Part shown: piece after piece, positions 55,735-64,000 of the stretch
Position numbering within the stretch: the stretch's first letter is position 1
How the letters are laid out: every line of letters begins with the position of its first letter
Source: Blastomussa wellsi
Taxonomy: Eukaryota; Cnidaria; Anthozoa; Scleractinia; Plerogyridae
Direction: 5' to 3'
Assembly (NCBI GenBank): GCA_947652115.1
Contig: OX393570.1
Coordinates: 12,996,573-13,060,572, forward strand
DNA: 64,000 nt
The notes under the pieces: generated by a model
The model's input: only the letters and a program-made list of their open reading frames with translations
What the model was told of the DNA's origin: nothing
Database searches by the model: none
Translations under genes and position numbers: made by a program

Positions 55735-55919
55735 CAATACACACATATACGATGGTGGTTCTGAGACCAATTTGCCACGTAATTGTTACTTTTTCGCTGA
55801 AGCCATTTCACTAAACTCGGCGAAATTTGGAGCCAAGTTTAGTGAAATGGCTTCAGCGAAAAAGTAACAATTACGTGGCAAATCGGTCCGCAGAACCACC
55901 ATCGTATATGTGTGTATTG
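55735..55919. repeat. Palindromic tip of Polinton B
   Basis: A 185-bp near-perfect inverted repeat: CAATACACACATATACGATG ... CATCGTATATGTGTGTATTG, with centre near 55828. Shorter copies of the inner sequence (GCTTCAGCGAAAAAG, ACGTGGCAAATCGGTC) recur at 56058-56093. Confidence 0.85.
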
Positions 55920-56228
55920 TAATAGCTGCGTGATAAAGGATTTGTGTTTCCTGTGTTTCAAAAACGGAAAGAAAGCAAATAATTTCACAAACAAGAAATA
56001 AACAAAAGAGCCTTATTCCAATTTTGGAAAGCTTTTCACAGTGCTTTTTGTTTTTGGCTTCAGCGAAAAAGAAACAATTACGTGGCAAATCGGTCTGCAG
56101 AACCCTCATTGATTTTGTGTGTGAAAGCAAATAATTTCACAAACAAACAAAAGAGCGTGACCCGTAAGCAAAATGTCGCATAATTATTTTCCAATTGAAG
56201 AAATATCTGCGCAAGTATATACGCGAAA
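55920..56228 (+). repeat. Subterminal repeats of Polinton B
   Basis: 55930-55975 copies a piece of the F-box-like gene (GATTTGTGTTTCCTGTGTTT, as at 56518). The segment AGCAAATAATTTCACAAACA occurs at 55973 and 56127. The stretch ends with AATATCTGCGCAAGTATATACGC just before the start codon, which matches the promoter side of the A copy (23930-23958), a plausible shared promoter. Confidence 0.55.
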
Positions 56229-56793
56229 ATGGCTGCCGCAAATTATTCATCCGATGTTGTGAAAATGTTTTACGGCGGTGAAGCAAAACATGAGGGAAAG
56301 CCGTCTAACGGCTCGATTACAGAGGCTATTCAAAACCTCCCAGCCGAGCTTCGTGAGAAAATTTACAAAGAATATCTTACCTTAATGATTAAGCAGAAAT
56401 TGACCCTTGGTTTTGACTTAATTCACCACCAAATTGAATCGGCACCATTTTGTGAAGAGAATAAACAGATCACCAAAATTATAGTTCGCAAAAATTTTAA
56501 TAGCGGCGTGATAAATGATTTGTGTTTCCTGTGTTTCAAAAACGGAAAGATACACTTTTTTCGGCAATCCTGTGTACGATTTAATTGACTTAGAAGACGC
56601 TGAATTCGGCTACAAAAATTACATTTGATCAACAGCAGCGTGATTCTCGGAAAACCGGAAGTCAAGGTGTGTGATGATCCAGAGCACTATTTTGTCTGTT
56701 GTGCCGCACATTACAAAATTTGGTTGCTGTAATTTTTTCCGCTCCTGTAAAGTGGTTGAAGTATGTAATGGCATTCCAGAAGGTTCTCTATGA
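56229..56793 (+). pseudogene. F-box-like, Cys-rich gene of Polinton B
   Basis: N-terminus 'MAAANYSSDVVKMFYGG', then an F-box-like helix pair 'AIQNLPAELREKIYKEYLTL' (residues ~33-52), a middle 'APFCEENKQITKIIV', and Cys-rich parts 'NDLCFLCFKNGKIH', 'HYFVCCAAHY' and 'FGCCNFFRSCKVVEVCNG'. It is open to 56588 and then needs two frame changes to reach the end at 56793. F-box proteins recruit targets to SCF ubiquitin ligases; the assignment here rests on the short LP-x-E-[LI] motif and is tentative. Confidence 0.5.
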
Positions 56794-57087
56794 TGCCTTA
56801 ACATTGTGGTTTCCTTCCGTCATGCACGTGACAATCCTTCAAAGCCTGACTAACCTCAAAGGCGATTTTACGTATTTCAATGATACACCTTGGTGTAGAA
56901 AGTTCGATTATAGCAAACATAAGAGCATGAAAAATTAAAATCATTGTGGGTGTCTTTCAGTGTAATTAAAGAAAGTTTTCATGTTTATATAATTTTACTT
57001 AACGTCTAAATATAACGCTGACAGGTATTGAATCGATTGTAATTATGTTTTAGAAAGTTCAAGAACGCAAGTGAATTGAAACAAAGC

Positions 57088-57183
57088 TTGTTCTGCATGT
57101 GTTAATCTGTTGTTCTTTTATAAATAACATGCGCCTGCTGAATATTTATATAAAAGAACAACAGATTAACACGTGCAGAACAA
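57088..57183. repeat. Hairpin with 35-bp arms
   Basis: TTGTTCTGCATGTGTTAATC ... and its complement, with one mismatch and a ~26-bp loop. It lies between the convergent F-box-like and membrane genes of Polinton B, where a transcription end or a folded signal could sit. Confidence 0.7.
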
Positions 57184-57190
57184 TAGGTTT

Positions 57191-57260
57191 CATACCTTTT
57201 CGCCATAGCAAAAACGCATACCTTTTCGCCATAGCAAAAACGCATACCTTTTCGCCATAG
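57191..57260 (+). repeat. 26-bp direct repeats
   Basis: CATACCTTTTCGCCATAGCA plus AAAACG is present twice in full and once in part, in tandem, right after the hairpin. Confidence 0.85.
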
Positions 57261-57411
57261 AAAGAGATTTTTCCAAAATCAAAAATTATTTTTAAGGCTT
57301 GATTTTGTTGGGGCGCAAAGGTATTTAATTGACGTCATTATGACGTAAAGGAACTTGATCACGCGCTTTTTATAACACTCAGAGAGATTTTTCTTTTTTT
57401 CGACTCAAAGT

Positions 57412-58050
57412 TTAGTTCAAATTTGTGCTGGACGCCATCAGTTTTTTTCGAAGCTCTTGCCGAAGCTCTTGCCGAACCTGTTTTTTTAACATTTCAATAT
57501 CTGGCGAAACGGACAGTTTTTCCGCGAAGTTTTCCCGCAGTCTCTCTTTGAGTTCACGATATTTCTGCATTTCATGAGAGATCTGTTTGAATTTAGCGTC
57601 GGAAACATTGTTATTGTCAAGAGCTTGAGAGACGGAGCTTTTTATTGAGTCATGCTTTGCAAGGGCCGGAGCTTGAATTTTCGTGTGCTTTTTAACTTTC
57701 CTTTCAAGCTTCTTGTTTACAACATACAGGCCTGTGTAAGCAAACCCAAGGAGGGCGGCAATTCCAGCAACAGGCGCTCTGACCACAATTCCGACGCCAG
57801 TAAGTGAAGATGCAACGGCCCCGGAAGACAGGAAGGCACTTGCAACGCCAAGAGACACCACGGAATAGTGAATCACTTTGCGAGCTTTCTTGTATTTTTT
57901 CAATACAAGCCTGTAATGTTCAGCCTCATCGGCTATTTCTTTTTCAATTTTGCTGATCTCAGTTAGCCGGAAATTTTCGGTTCTTTCCAGGGGACGCTGT
58001 GGATAAATATTATCAGGCGGAGCACTTGGCAACACGTTTGCTGAAGGCAT
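57412..58050 (-). CDS. Polinton B membrane/coiled-coil protein, 212 aa
   Basis: An intact frame from 'MPSANVLPSAPPDNIYPQRP' with a Pro-rich start, an amphipathic helix ('FRLTEISKIEKEIADEAEHY'), a basic helix ('VLKKYKKARKVIHYS'), two hydrophobic segments (residues ~60-85 and ~90-115, 'VASAFLSSGAVASSLTGVG' and 'VAGIAALLGFAYTGLYVV'), and a charged coiled-coil C-terminus. An earlier Met at 58077 would overlap the penton-like gene. Copy A has lost it. Probably a membrane protein; function not known to me. Similar proteins recur in cnidarian genomes. Confidence 0.65.
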   Translation of the reverse strand: MPSANVLPSAPPDNIYPQRPLERTENFRLTEISKIEKEIADEAEHYRLVLKKYKKARKVIHYSVVSLGVASAFLSSGAVASSLTGVGIVVRAPVAGIAALLGFAYTGLYVVNKKLERKVKKHTKIQAPALAKHDSIKSSVSQALDNNNVSDAKFKQISHEMQKYRELKERLRENFAEKLSVSPDIEMLKKQVRQELRQELRKKLMASSTNLN

Positions 58051-58073
58051 GGTATATCTACAGATTTTATTTT

Positions 58074-58742
58074 TCAAATGATTTGCAATTCGAATTCAAG
58101 AGGTTGATCGTTAAAATCAAAAAGCTATCCGTCCTCATCTTTGACTGAAAGCGTAACGCTGTTGACATATTTGTCTGTCGAAGCATCACGAAAGGGCGGC
58201 TGTTCATCCTTTTGATAGTGGACTTTTTGGAAAGCTTCCCCTCGGATGTCAAACTTTGCAAGAAGGGTTGAAGCTTTGCCATTGACCAAATTTTGATTGT
58301 GGTCAACCAAGTCGCAATGGATAAAGTTAGTACTCGGTGTTCTAAGCCGCTTGACGAAAGTTCTAAAAATCAAAATGCGGGATATGCCAAGAAAATCGGC
58401 TAAGTCGTCGTCAAGAGTTATTTTTTTATTCCCAAAGTTGCCAATTACCATTGCACCAACTGGTATATGGATTTGAGTGGGAAGTTTTACATCAAATTTA
58501 GCGAAAGCATGTTCTATATTTTGAGCCATACTTTCAAGAGTGTAATACCCTCTGGGGAGAGTAATGGGAATAGCATGTTTACCATTTGGATCATACATTG
58601 CAATTACCCCATCGTTTTTCAAATTATGCCACGAATTATAAAGCGAACAAGACAACAGCCTTACGAAAGAGGCCTCTGGAATCGGGTTGTCAAAATTGAT
58701 GGTGCATGGATTAGAAGACGTAGAAATAGTAAGCACAACCAT
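58074..58742 (-). pseudogene. Penton-like minor capsid candidate, Polinton B
   Basis: Starts 'MVVLTISTSSNPCTINFD', with 'LPRGYYTLESMAQNIEHAF', 'DDDLADFLGIS', 'HCDLVDHNQNLVNGKAST' and 'ASTDKYVNSVTLSVKDEDG'. A TAG at 58125-58127 interrupts the last ~16 codons, which continue 'LFDFNDQPLEFELQI' to a stop at 58074. So it is full length but for one stop. About 220 codons fits a single-jelly-roll minor capsid protein; this is inference. It is divergent from the next gene with 55 bp between starts. Confidence 0.6.
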
Positions 58743-58797
58743 TTTATTTTGTTGCGCGCAAATTTTCAATTGCAAAATCACGGGGAATATATAAAGA

Positions 58798-60457
58798 TGA
58801 ACATCTGGAAAACCGCAAGCAAGCAAGATTCTGTTGCATTTGACTATCTCGAAAAAAGAGCGCAGTCTGCCAGCATCTCCACGGCGAATGCGAAGCTTGC
58901 ACAAGCCAAGGTGTGGGCGGCTTTTTCTGCACGGTTTCCGAGGGCCGACAAAAGCAAATTTGAAGCACAGACATTTTTTGCGTCGGACCACACAACAACA
59001 GCTGAAATATTTTACAAAGAGGGTCCCGGCAGTCTACAAAACGTCTTCGGTTTAGACCGCAAATATTGGAGTGTAGGCATGAAAAGCGCGCTGGGTTTGG
59101 ATGACGTTGGCGGCTTCCCTTATCAGTTATTGCCCAGCAGAGAAAAAAGTTTGCTGTCTGTTCCAGCAGTTCCATTGGAAGACGCGACGCTAAGTTTGAA
59201 AAAAATATTCAACAAAGCAATCAATATTTATGTCGCCCCTGACCAGTATTTTACAACAAAGTTCAGAGAGATATTCCAAAAGGAACAAGAGAAGTTCAAA
59301 ACGTCAAAGCCCGCAAAAAAATGGCTGGCGGAGCCAAATCTAACTTTCTGGGAACAACAGCTGAATTTTGCAGTGTGGTGTGCGACGACAGGTTGCGGAA
59401 TATCTCGAGAAGTATTTGACAAAGACAACACAATGCTGAATCTGCCGCTGCAGGTGCGCTGCGGGCTTTCTACATCTTCCATGTCACTTCACGGTTCGGC
59501 GCATCCTCTTCCAGCTCGGAGGCATCCAAAGCGTGAGCGTGTTGCCGGGCGACCCAACATTCAGTCAAACCAACAACAACCATGACGTGGCGTCTTACAG
59601 AAGATTGTGCGCAGAGTTTGGCGTACCCCCGTCAACCGATTTCCGCTACATGCGAGGTCCAAACCACGGGCTGCGGAGCGTTTACATTTATTGCTGCGAC
59701 CCTTTCATACTGAACGTGCCCTATCCATCGGCAAAAGCAAAATTCGACGACGAGGACCCAAGGGCGACAGAAAAGGGAATTTCAGTATGCTTCATAAGAA
59801 ACGACGCCGCGGAAGAGCAATTCAACTGGTTCACGCCCAAAACCACGGCAGGTTTGACCCAGGCGGGTTTGTCGCGAATAAACCAGTCGATAGAGGCGTT
59901 CGTGTATTGCATTTTGAGCGCGCAAGTCAACGTCCGCAGCAGCATCCTGGGCGAAGGGGGCGCGCAAAGGAGGCGCAGAGCGAGTTCCTCATCTTAGTGG
60001 AAGACGCAGTGAGGCAGCCTGACCTGGCTGGCGTTACCAGCTGGCGGTGGATGAGGCAAAGGTGAGGCTTAACCTTGCTGTATGCCCGGGGGCCTGGCTG
60101 ATGCCCGCGCGAATGGAAATTAACACAGAAAGCACGGTTGGCTACAACAACCGACTGAAACAGGCGATTCCGGGTATGAAGCTGGGGGTCAATGACGGTG
60201 CAAACAAAAGCACAAAAAAAGCTGCGCTTCAGCTGATGGGTGACGGGGAATCAAAAACAAACCGGCCAAACAGTCACCCTTCGAATCCAATTCACAAAGC
60301 GGTGAAAAAAGAGCCAGCGCCTGTGTCCCAAACAGCAGCGGAACCAACGCCAACGCCACCGGCTGGCTCCGGCAGCCAGACAAGTCTCGACAACAAAATA
60401 GCTGTCGCTGTTTGCACGGTTGCAGTTGCGGGTTTGGCATTCTTGACATTGCGTTAA
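58798..60457 (+). pseudogene. Large C-terminally anchored Polinton protein, copy B
   Basis: Starts 'MNIWKTASKQDSVAFDYL'; an upstream Met in the same frame (58467) would overlap the divergent gene and is unlikely. One block runs open to ~59460, then frameshifts near 59460-59530 and 59990. Conserved parts: 'YFTTKFREIFQKEQEKF', 'FIRNDAAEEQFNWFTPKTT', 'AGLTQAGLSRINQSIEAFVY', 'VCPGAWLMPARMEINTEST', a Thr/Pro linker and tail anchor 'IAVAVCTVAVAGLAFLTLR'. Its TAA overlaps the convergent gene's stop, as in copy A. Confidence 0.65.
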
Positions 60458-61777
60458 CACTGCTGCTCGACCAGAAACGCCACAACAGCCAAAATCAGAA
60501 GCCAGGCGTGCTCTGCCAGAAAAGAGACGACCTCCCCCGCAGCTTTGAATAGGAAAGAAGCAATCAAGCCAATTAACCCGGGAAGGATTCCAGTAAATTT
60601 TTGCCAATCTCTTTCAAGCCATTTCCCAACCCTTTGGCGGTGGCTTTCAGCGACGAGTTGATGGTGCTTACGACAGCACCAATCGTTACACCAGCAGCAA
60701 GAAGGACTGCCGTGGCGGTCACGCCATATTTTTTGAAGATCTCTTTAACCCTCTCACGAAGTGGAAGCGCACTTTCTCTTTCCTCAATCTGCGTTTGCAG
60801 ACACGCAAGCTCCTCGGTTCTTTTTCAACATTTGTCGTTGAAGGTCGGTTTCTTGCTCACGCAGTTCATCAAGCGTTCTCGTGTCGTTAAGATTTTGTTG
60901 AAGAGCGTTTCTTTCTTTTTCTGTCTCACGAATGCCTGCTCTGATTTTATCAACCTTTTCTTCTGCTTTTGCCTTATTTTTTGCAAGTTTTTCTAGTGAA
61001 GTCAACTCTTTCTTTGCATTTTCGAGATCAGTTTGAAAATTTTTTTTCCGTTGCTGAAGTTCGCGCAGTTGTGCATCACTTTCAAGATTTGAACCATGTT
61101 CATCATGAATAGCATCAGTTCTTGCTTGAGTTCGCTCAAGTCTGTTTCTCAGATTTTGAATCTCTTGTGTATTTTTTCTTTTTCTGCAGCAATTTTTTCA
61201 GCATCTCTTAATTGTTGTTCGGCCTCTCTCAATATCTGGCGTTGTTCTCTTATGCTCTCTTTATCTTGAGCAATCAGAGATTCATCTTCTGGCCCAAGGG
61301 CTTTTTTGAACTTGTCTGTGAAGTTTTTGAGAAGACCACCATCTTTTCTGAAAATTTCAGTCTCACCACCTTTTGGACCAAATGATACAACTGTTGTCTC
61401 ATTGCCACTCTTTTTGCTAAAACCAATTGGACCTAATTTTCCAAAGTCCACCTTGGGATTCTCTTTTTGATAAAGTCTCTAGCTCTTTCAAGCCTTGTTT
61501 TTTTGTCAACATTCACAAAATCTTCCAACAAAGGCGCTTCAACATAGGATTCGTCAGGCAGCCTGCTTTGTTCGTGCGGCGTTGTCTGCATTTCAATTTC
61601 TTCGCCACCACCATGATAGGGTGTCGATGCGGTGCCCGGCACAAAAGGACCGGTTGTGTTTTGACGGTCTTGTTTATCGGCATCGCCATCGTTGTCAATA
61701 GCATCGTCAAGTTCAGGGTCTTCGTGGCCAAAGGGTTGTGGGTCAAAAGCAGGGTTTTCAAAACCACCTTTCGACAC
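60454..61777 (-). pseudogene. Coiled-coil membrane protein, Polinton B
   Basis: The N-terminus at 61777 reads GTG where ATG is expected, followed by 'SKGGFENPAFDPQPFG' and an acidic stretch. Then 'GSASTPYHGG'-type linker, basic 'FGKLGPIGFSKKSGN', a long coiled coil (60790-61270, 'ESIREQRQILREAEQQLRD'), 'RVKEIFKKYGVTATAVLLA' and the C-terminal hydrophobic 'AWLLILAVVAFLVEQ'. Frameshifts near 60820, 61060, 61180 and 61440. Divergent from the capsid candidate with ~41 bp between starts. Confidence 0.6.
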
Positions 61778-61818
61778 TGTTGTTTATTTAAAGAAAATTT
61801 TTTTCTATTTAATACAAA

Positions 61819-63060
61819 ATGGCGGTGCAAGCAAATCTTTGGCCAACGCACGAAGAGAAAAATCTCAATGCAATGAAAGTCGAGCGTGCAACGAAGCGCA
61901 TCCATTTTGATCGTAGCGAGGCCAACCCTAGCAAGACCCTGCATGTTTCCGTGCCCAAGCTGAATGAGAACGAGGTCCTCTTGCCCGACTCGCTCGCACT
62001 GCTTTTCAACATCGACCTGTCTGGAGGGGAACCCAACAACTTCCTCGTTCAAAACGTCGGGCGCGCTCTGGTCGAAAAGCTTGTTGTGAAGTTCGGGGAA
62101 AAAGTGTTGCAGGACACGGGGGGATATGACATCTTCAAGACCTGGGAGGACCTTTTCCTCTCGCAGGAGGAGCGGGACAACAGGCTGCTCGATGGAATTC
62201 AAAGCGAGGACCTCTGCAAGATCCGCTCAAATTCTGAGGATAAGGAAACCTTGGGCGCCGACGCAGAAAACGCGCTCTCCGAAGTTTTTGGCACAAAATA
62301 CCAAATCAGACTGGACCACCAGATCCTGACTGACCACGGAGTCTTTTACCCCCAAGCTCTCTTTCACGACCGCGTGTTTGAGCTGACCCTTGCACCGGCC
62401 TCGCAGGTTGTCAAAGGCTCTGACCCCACAAAACTGAAATGCAAGCTAATAGACATCCAGCTTGAGAACGAAATGATGAGAAGCAAGTCTCTGGCGGAAG
62501 AAGCGAGCAGTGTTTATTCCTCTGGCAAGGAATTCTTGTACGATCACGTCCAGCTTTATCAGATGCACACCTTCCCAAAAAACAAGGAAAGGATTAACCT
62601 CAGAGTCAACCCCCAGAGAAGGTCCATGAAAGCAATCCTTCTCCTGTTCATCGAGCCTTACGCTCAAGGGGCTAGAGATTCAGAAAAGTTCTTCAACCCC
62701 GGCCTCGCGAAAGTCAGCATCACAGTGAACGGCTCGCCTAACATGCTGCACAATAACGGCATCACACAGAGGGACATGTGGGAGATGGTCTGCCGCTTTT
62801 TTCCACAGAAAAAAATGCCCCACATGAATATGACAAAGTTCTGGAGCGATGATAAGTTTGGGCTTTTGGTCGATCTGCGCTCCATGGCAGATCAGTCGCT
62901 GCACAGCAGTTGCGCGCGCCTCGTAAACACACAAGACGGGCATAAGCTCGAGCTCGAGAGGAAGGCAAGCAGAGGAGGCAACGTGAACTGCCACGTTTTC
63001 GTGATCAGTGACTCGCAAATGAACATATTGGGGCAGCAATTAGAATCTGTGCAATACTGA
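61819..63060 (+). CDS. Candidate major capsid protein, Polinton B, 413 aa
   Basis: An uninterrupted frame starting 'MAVQANLWPTHEEKNLNAM'. Conserved blocks: 'VSVPKLNENEVLLPDSLAL' (residues ~45-63), 'YDIFKTWEDLFLSQEERDN' (~103-121), 'QIRLDHQILTDHGVFYPQAL' (~155-175), 'FELTLAPASQVVKGSDPTKL' (~180-199), 'NPQRRSMKAILLLFIEPYA' (~265-283), 'GLLVDLRSMADQSLHSS' (~345-361), 'CHVFVISDSQMNI' (~393-405). Two similar beta-rich halves, position just before the ATPase (7 bp) and its presence in every copy fit a double-jelly-roll capsid protein of the Polinton/adintovirus type. A profile search is needed to confirm. Confidence 0.65.
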   Translation: MAVQANLWPTHEEKNLNAMKVERATKRIHFDRSEANPSKTLHVSVPKLNENEVLLPDSLALLFNIDLSGGEPNNFLVQNVGRALVEKLVVKFGEKVLQDTGGYDIFKTWEDLFLSQEERDNRLLDGIQSEDLCKIRSNSEDKETLGADAENALSEVFGTKYQIRLDHQILTDHGVFYPQALFHDRVFELTLAPASQVVKGSDPTKLKCKLIDIQLENEMMRSKSLAEEASSVYSSGKEFLYDHVQLYQMHTFPKNKERINLRVNPQRRSMKAILLLFIEPYAQGARDSEKFFNPGLAKVSITVNGSPNMLHNNGITQRDMWEMVCRFFPQKKMPHMNMTKFWSDDKFGLLVDLRSMADQSLHSSCARLVNTQDGHKLELERKASRGGNVNCHVFVISDSQMNILGQQLESVQY

Positions 63061-63067
63061 TATAGAA

Positions 63068-63641
63068 ATGGACCCAAACAACATACCGTTCAACGCTCTC
63101 GTTATTGGGCCGATGAATTCATGCAAATCAAGGTTTGTGGTTGATCAGCTCCGCGGCCCTTTCCGCGGCAAGTTCGACTTCATCGTGCTCATCTGCCCGA
63201 CATTCACGTATAACAAGACTTTTCATGACTTCGCTGAGGCTGACCCATGTTTTTACATTATCATTTGCGAACAGAATTCGGTTGAACCCTGGTTGAAGCT
63301 TGTTTGCTGGTTTTTGGAGGGCACCAACGCGCTCATAATCCTCGATGACTGCGCAGCCTCGAAAGATGTGAAAAAGCGCACAGGCCAGCTGGTCAATCTC
63401 GCATTCAGCGCCCGCCACACAGGACTCAGCGTGTGGGTGCTCCCCCAAAAGATGACCAGCATCACAGCTTCTTTCCGCGAAAACGTATCTGCGATTGTGC
63501 TTTTCTATACACCCTCATGGAAGCCGGCGAACTTTCTCAAGATGAGTACAAAGAATACATTTCGAGGTTGAAAAAAATAAGTTTTCCTTGCTTGTGTTCG
63601 CATTTCGGCACCCTTTCGGAATAAAATTAAAGCTCAATTAA
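63068..63641 (+). pseudogene. Packaging ATPase, Polinton B
   Basis: Starts 'MDPNNIPFNALVIGPMNSCK'; Walker A reads G-P-M-N-S-C-K-S, with Cys replacing the key Gly. Next come 'FIVLICPTFTYNKTF', Walker B 'ALIILDDCAASKDVKKRTGQ', 'NLAFSARHTGLSVWVLPQK' and 'ITASFRENVSAIVLFYTPSW'. A deletion/frameshift after 'PSW' and another in an A run near 63575 move the C-terminus ('AGELSQDEYKEYISRLKK') out of frame. The family drives DNA into capsids using ATP. Confidence 0.8.
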
Positions 63642-63661
63642 AAATTTACAACATATACAAA

Positions 63662-64000
63662 ATGGAGACACAATTAACGAGCGCATTCGAAGACTCCATG
63701 ACCGACGTTTTGAACTTGCTTGAAGCTGAGCCAACGAGCGCACCCGACAATGTCTCAGTACGGCCAACTGCTCACGAAGAGCAGTTGGCCATACTGGTGT
63801 CGATAGGAAAATCCAAAGAAGCCCTTGGTGTGCAGTTAACACACGAGCAGGTCAAGTGCCTCTCCGACAAAGATGTCGAGAAATAGACCAAACAGTACGA
63901 GGCATACGTGGACTCAAAGACAACTGACAGCTTGATCGACAGCTTCATTTTTCTTGTGACCAAAGCGGTCGGAATGGTCGTCGACGTCAAAGACGAACGT
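63662..64000 (+). pseudogene. Polinton unknown protein, copy B, cut by the window
   Basis: Homologue of 33069-33614: 'METQLTSAFEDSMTDVLNLL', 'GVQLTHEQVKCLSDKDVEK', then a TAG at 63884-63886 and continuation 'TKQYEAYVDSKTTDSLIDSF'. It runs off the right edge. Confidence 0.6.

Larger units (their letters stand above)
55735..64000. mobile_element. Polinton/Maverick B (left part, runs off the window)
   Basis: Begins at a palindromic tip whose sequence ACACACATATACGATGGTGG resembles the Polinton A tip. The gene order matches A gene for gene, with an additional membrane gene at 57412. It is better preserved than A: the capsid candidate is uninterrupted. Integrase, polymerase and the right TIR would lie beyond 64000, so boundaries and target duplication cannot be checked here. 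Confidence 0.85.

Noticed and set aside
58467..58797. N-terminal extension of the large Polinton B protein
   Set aside because: It lies over the divergent penton-like gene, and copy A supports the start at 'MNIWKT'.

Overview
This window reads as nuclear DNA of an invertebrate, most probably an anthozoan cnidarian (stony coral or sea anemone). The reasons are the repeat families present (BEL/Pao, L1-like LINEs, GIY-YIG Penelope-like elements, Kolobok- and piggyBac-like TTAA elements, Polinton/Maverick elements), spliced genes with short exons, and the AT-rich filler. The species assignment is inference from resemblance to cnidarian repeats.

The backbone appears to be one host gene on the + strand. 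Four short exons (20799-20856, 41522-41613, 48799-48886, 52399-52488) have acceptor and donor sites and matching phases (0/1, 1/0, 0/1, 1/1), and join into one open reading frame that looks C2-domain-like. Nearly everything else I can name sits in its introns or flanks and is mobile DNA. All the BEL and L1-like copies are antisense to this gene.

Layout. 1-4458: a BEL/Pao retrotransposon (- strand) split by a 5'-truncated L1-like LINE with an 11-bp target duplication. 5631-5715: a tRNA-derived SINE. 6166-10040: a decayed L1-like LINE holding a piggyBac-like TTAA insert. 10980-17820: a second BEL pol carrying an internally deleted third BEL (gag joined to integrase), an inverted LTR fragment and a TTAA MITE. 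19626-20749: a large fold-back element. 23067-41463: Polinton A, about 18.4 kb. 41905-48041: a 6.1-kb DNA transposon with an intact 664-aa putative transposase and an inverted Penelope-like pair. 49200-51811: a Kolobok-like TTAA transposon with a THAP ORF and a three-exon P2X7-ballast-like gene, nested in a MITE. 52617-55734: a Polinton fragment between LINE pieces, then a GIY-YIG fragment. 55735 to the right edge: Polinton B, a better preserved copy that runs off the window.

The two Polintons share gene order. From the left end they carry an F-box-like gene (+), a membrane/coiled-coil gene (-, only in B), a penton-like minor capsid candidate (-), a large C-terminally anchored protein (+), a coiled-coil membrane protein (-), the double-jelly-roll major capsid candidate (+), a packaging ATPase (+), and small membrane or unknown genes (+). 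Copy A then has the retroviral-type integrase (+) and the protein-primed DNA polymerase B (-) that begins inside the right inverted repeat. Copy A is dead (frameshifts, L1 and Penelope insertions, palm motif A deleted). Copy B keeps an uninterrupted 413-aa capsid candidate but its ATPase has lost the Walker A glycine and is frameshifted. I found no adenain-type protease in either copy.
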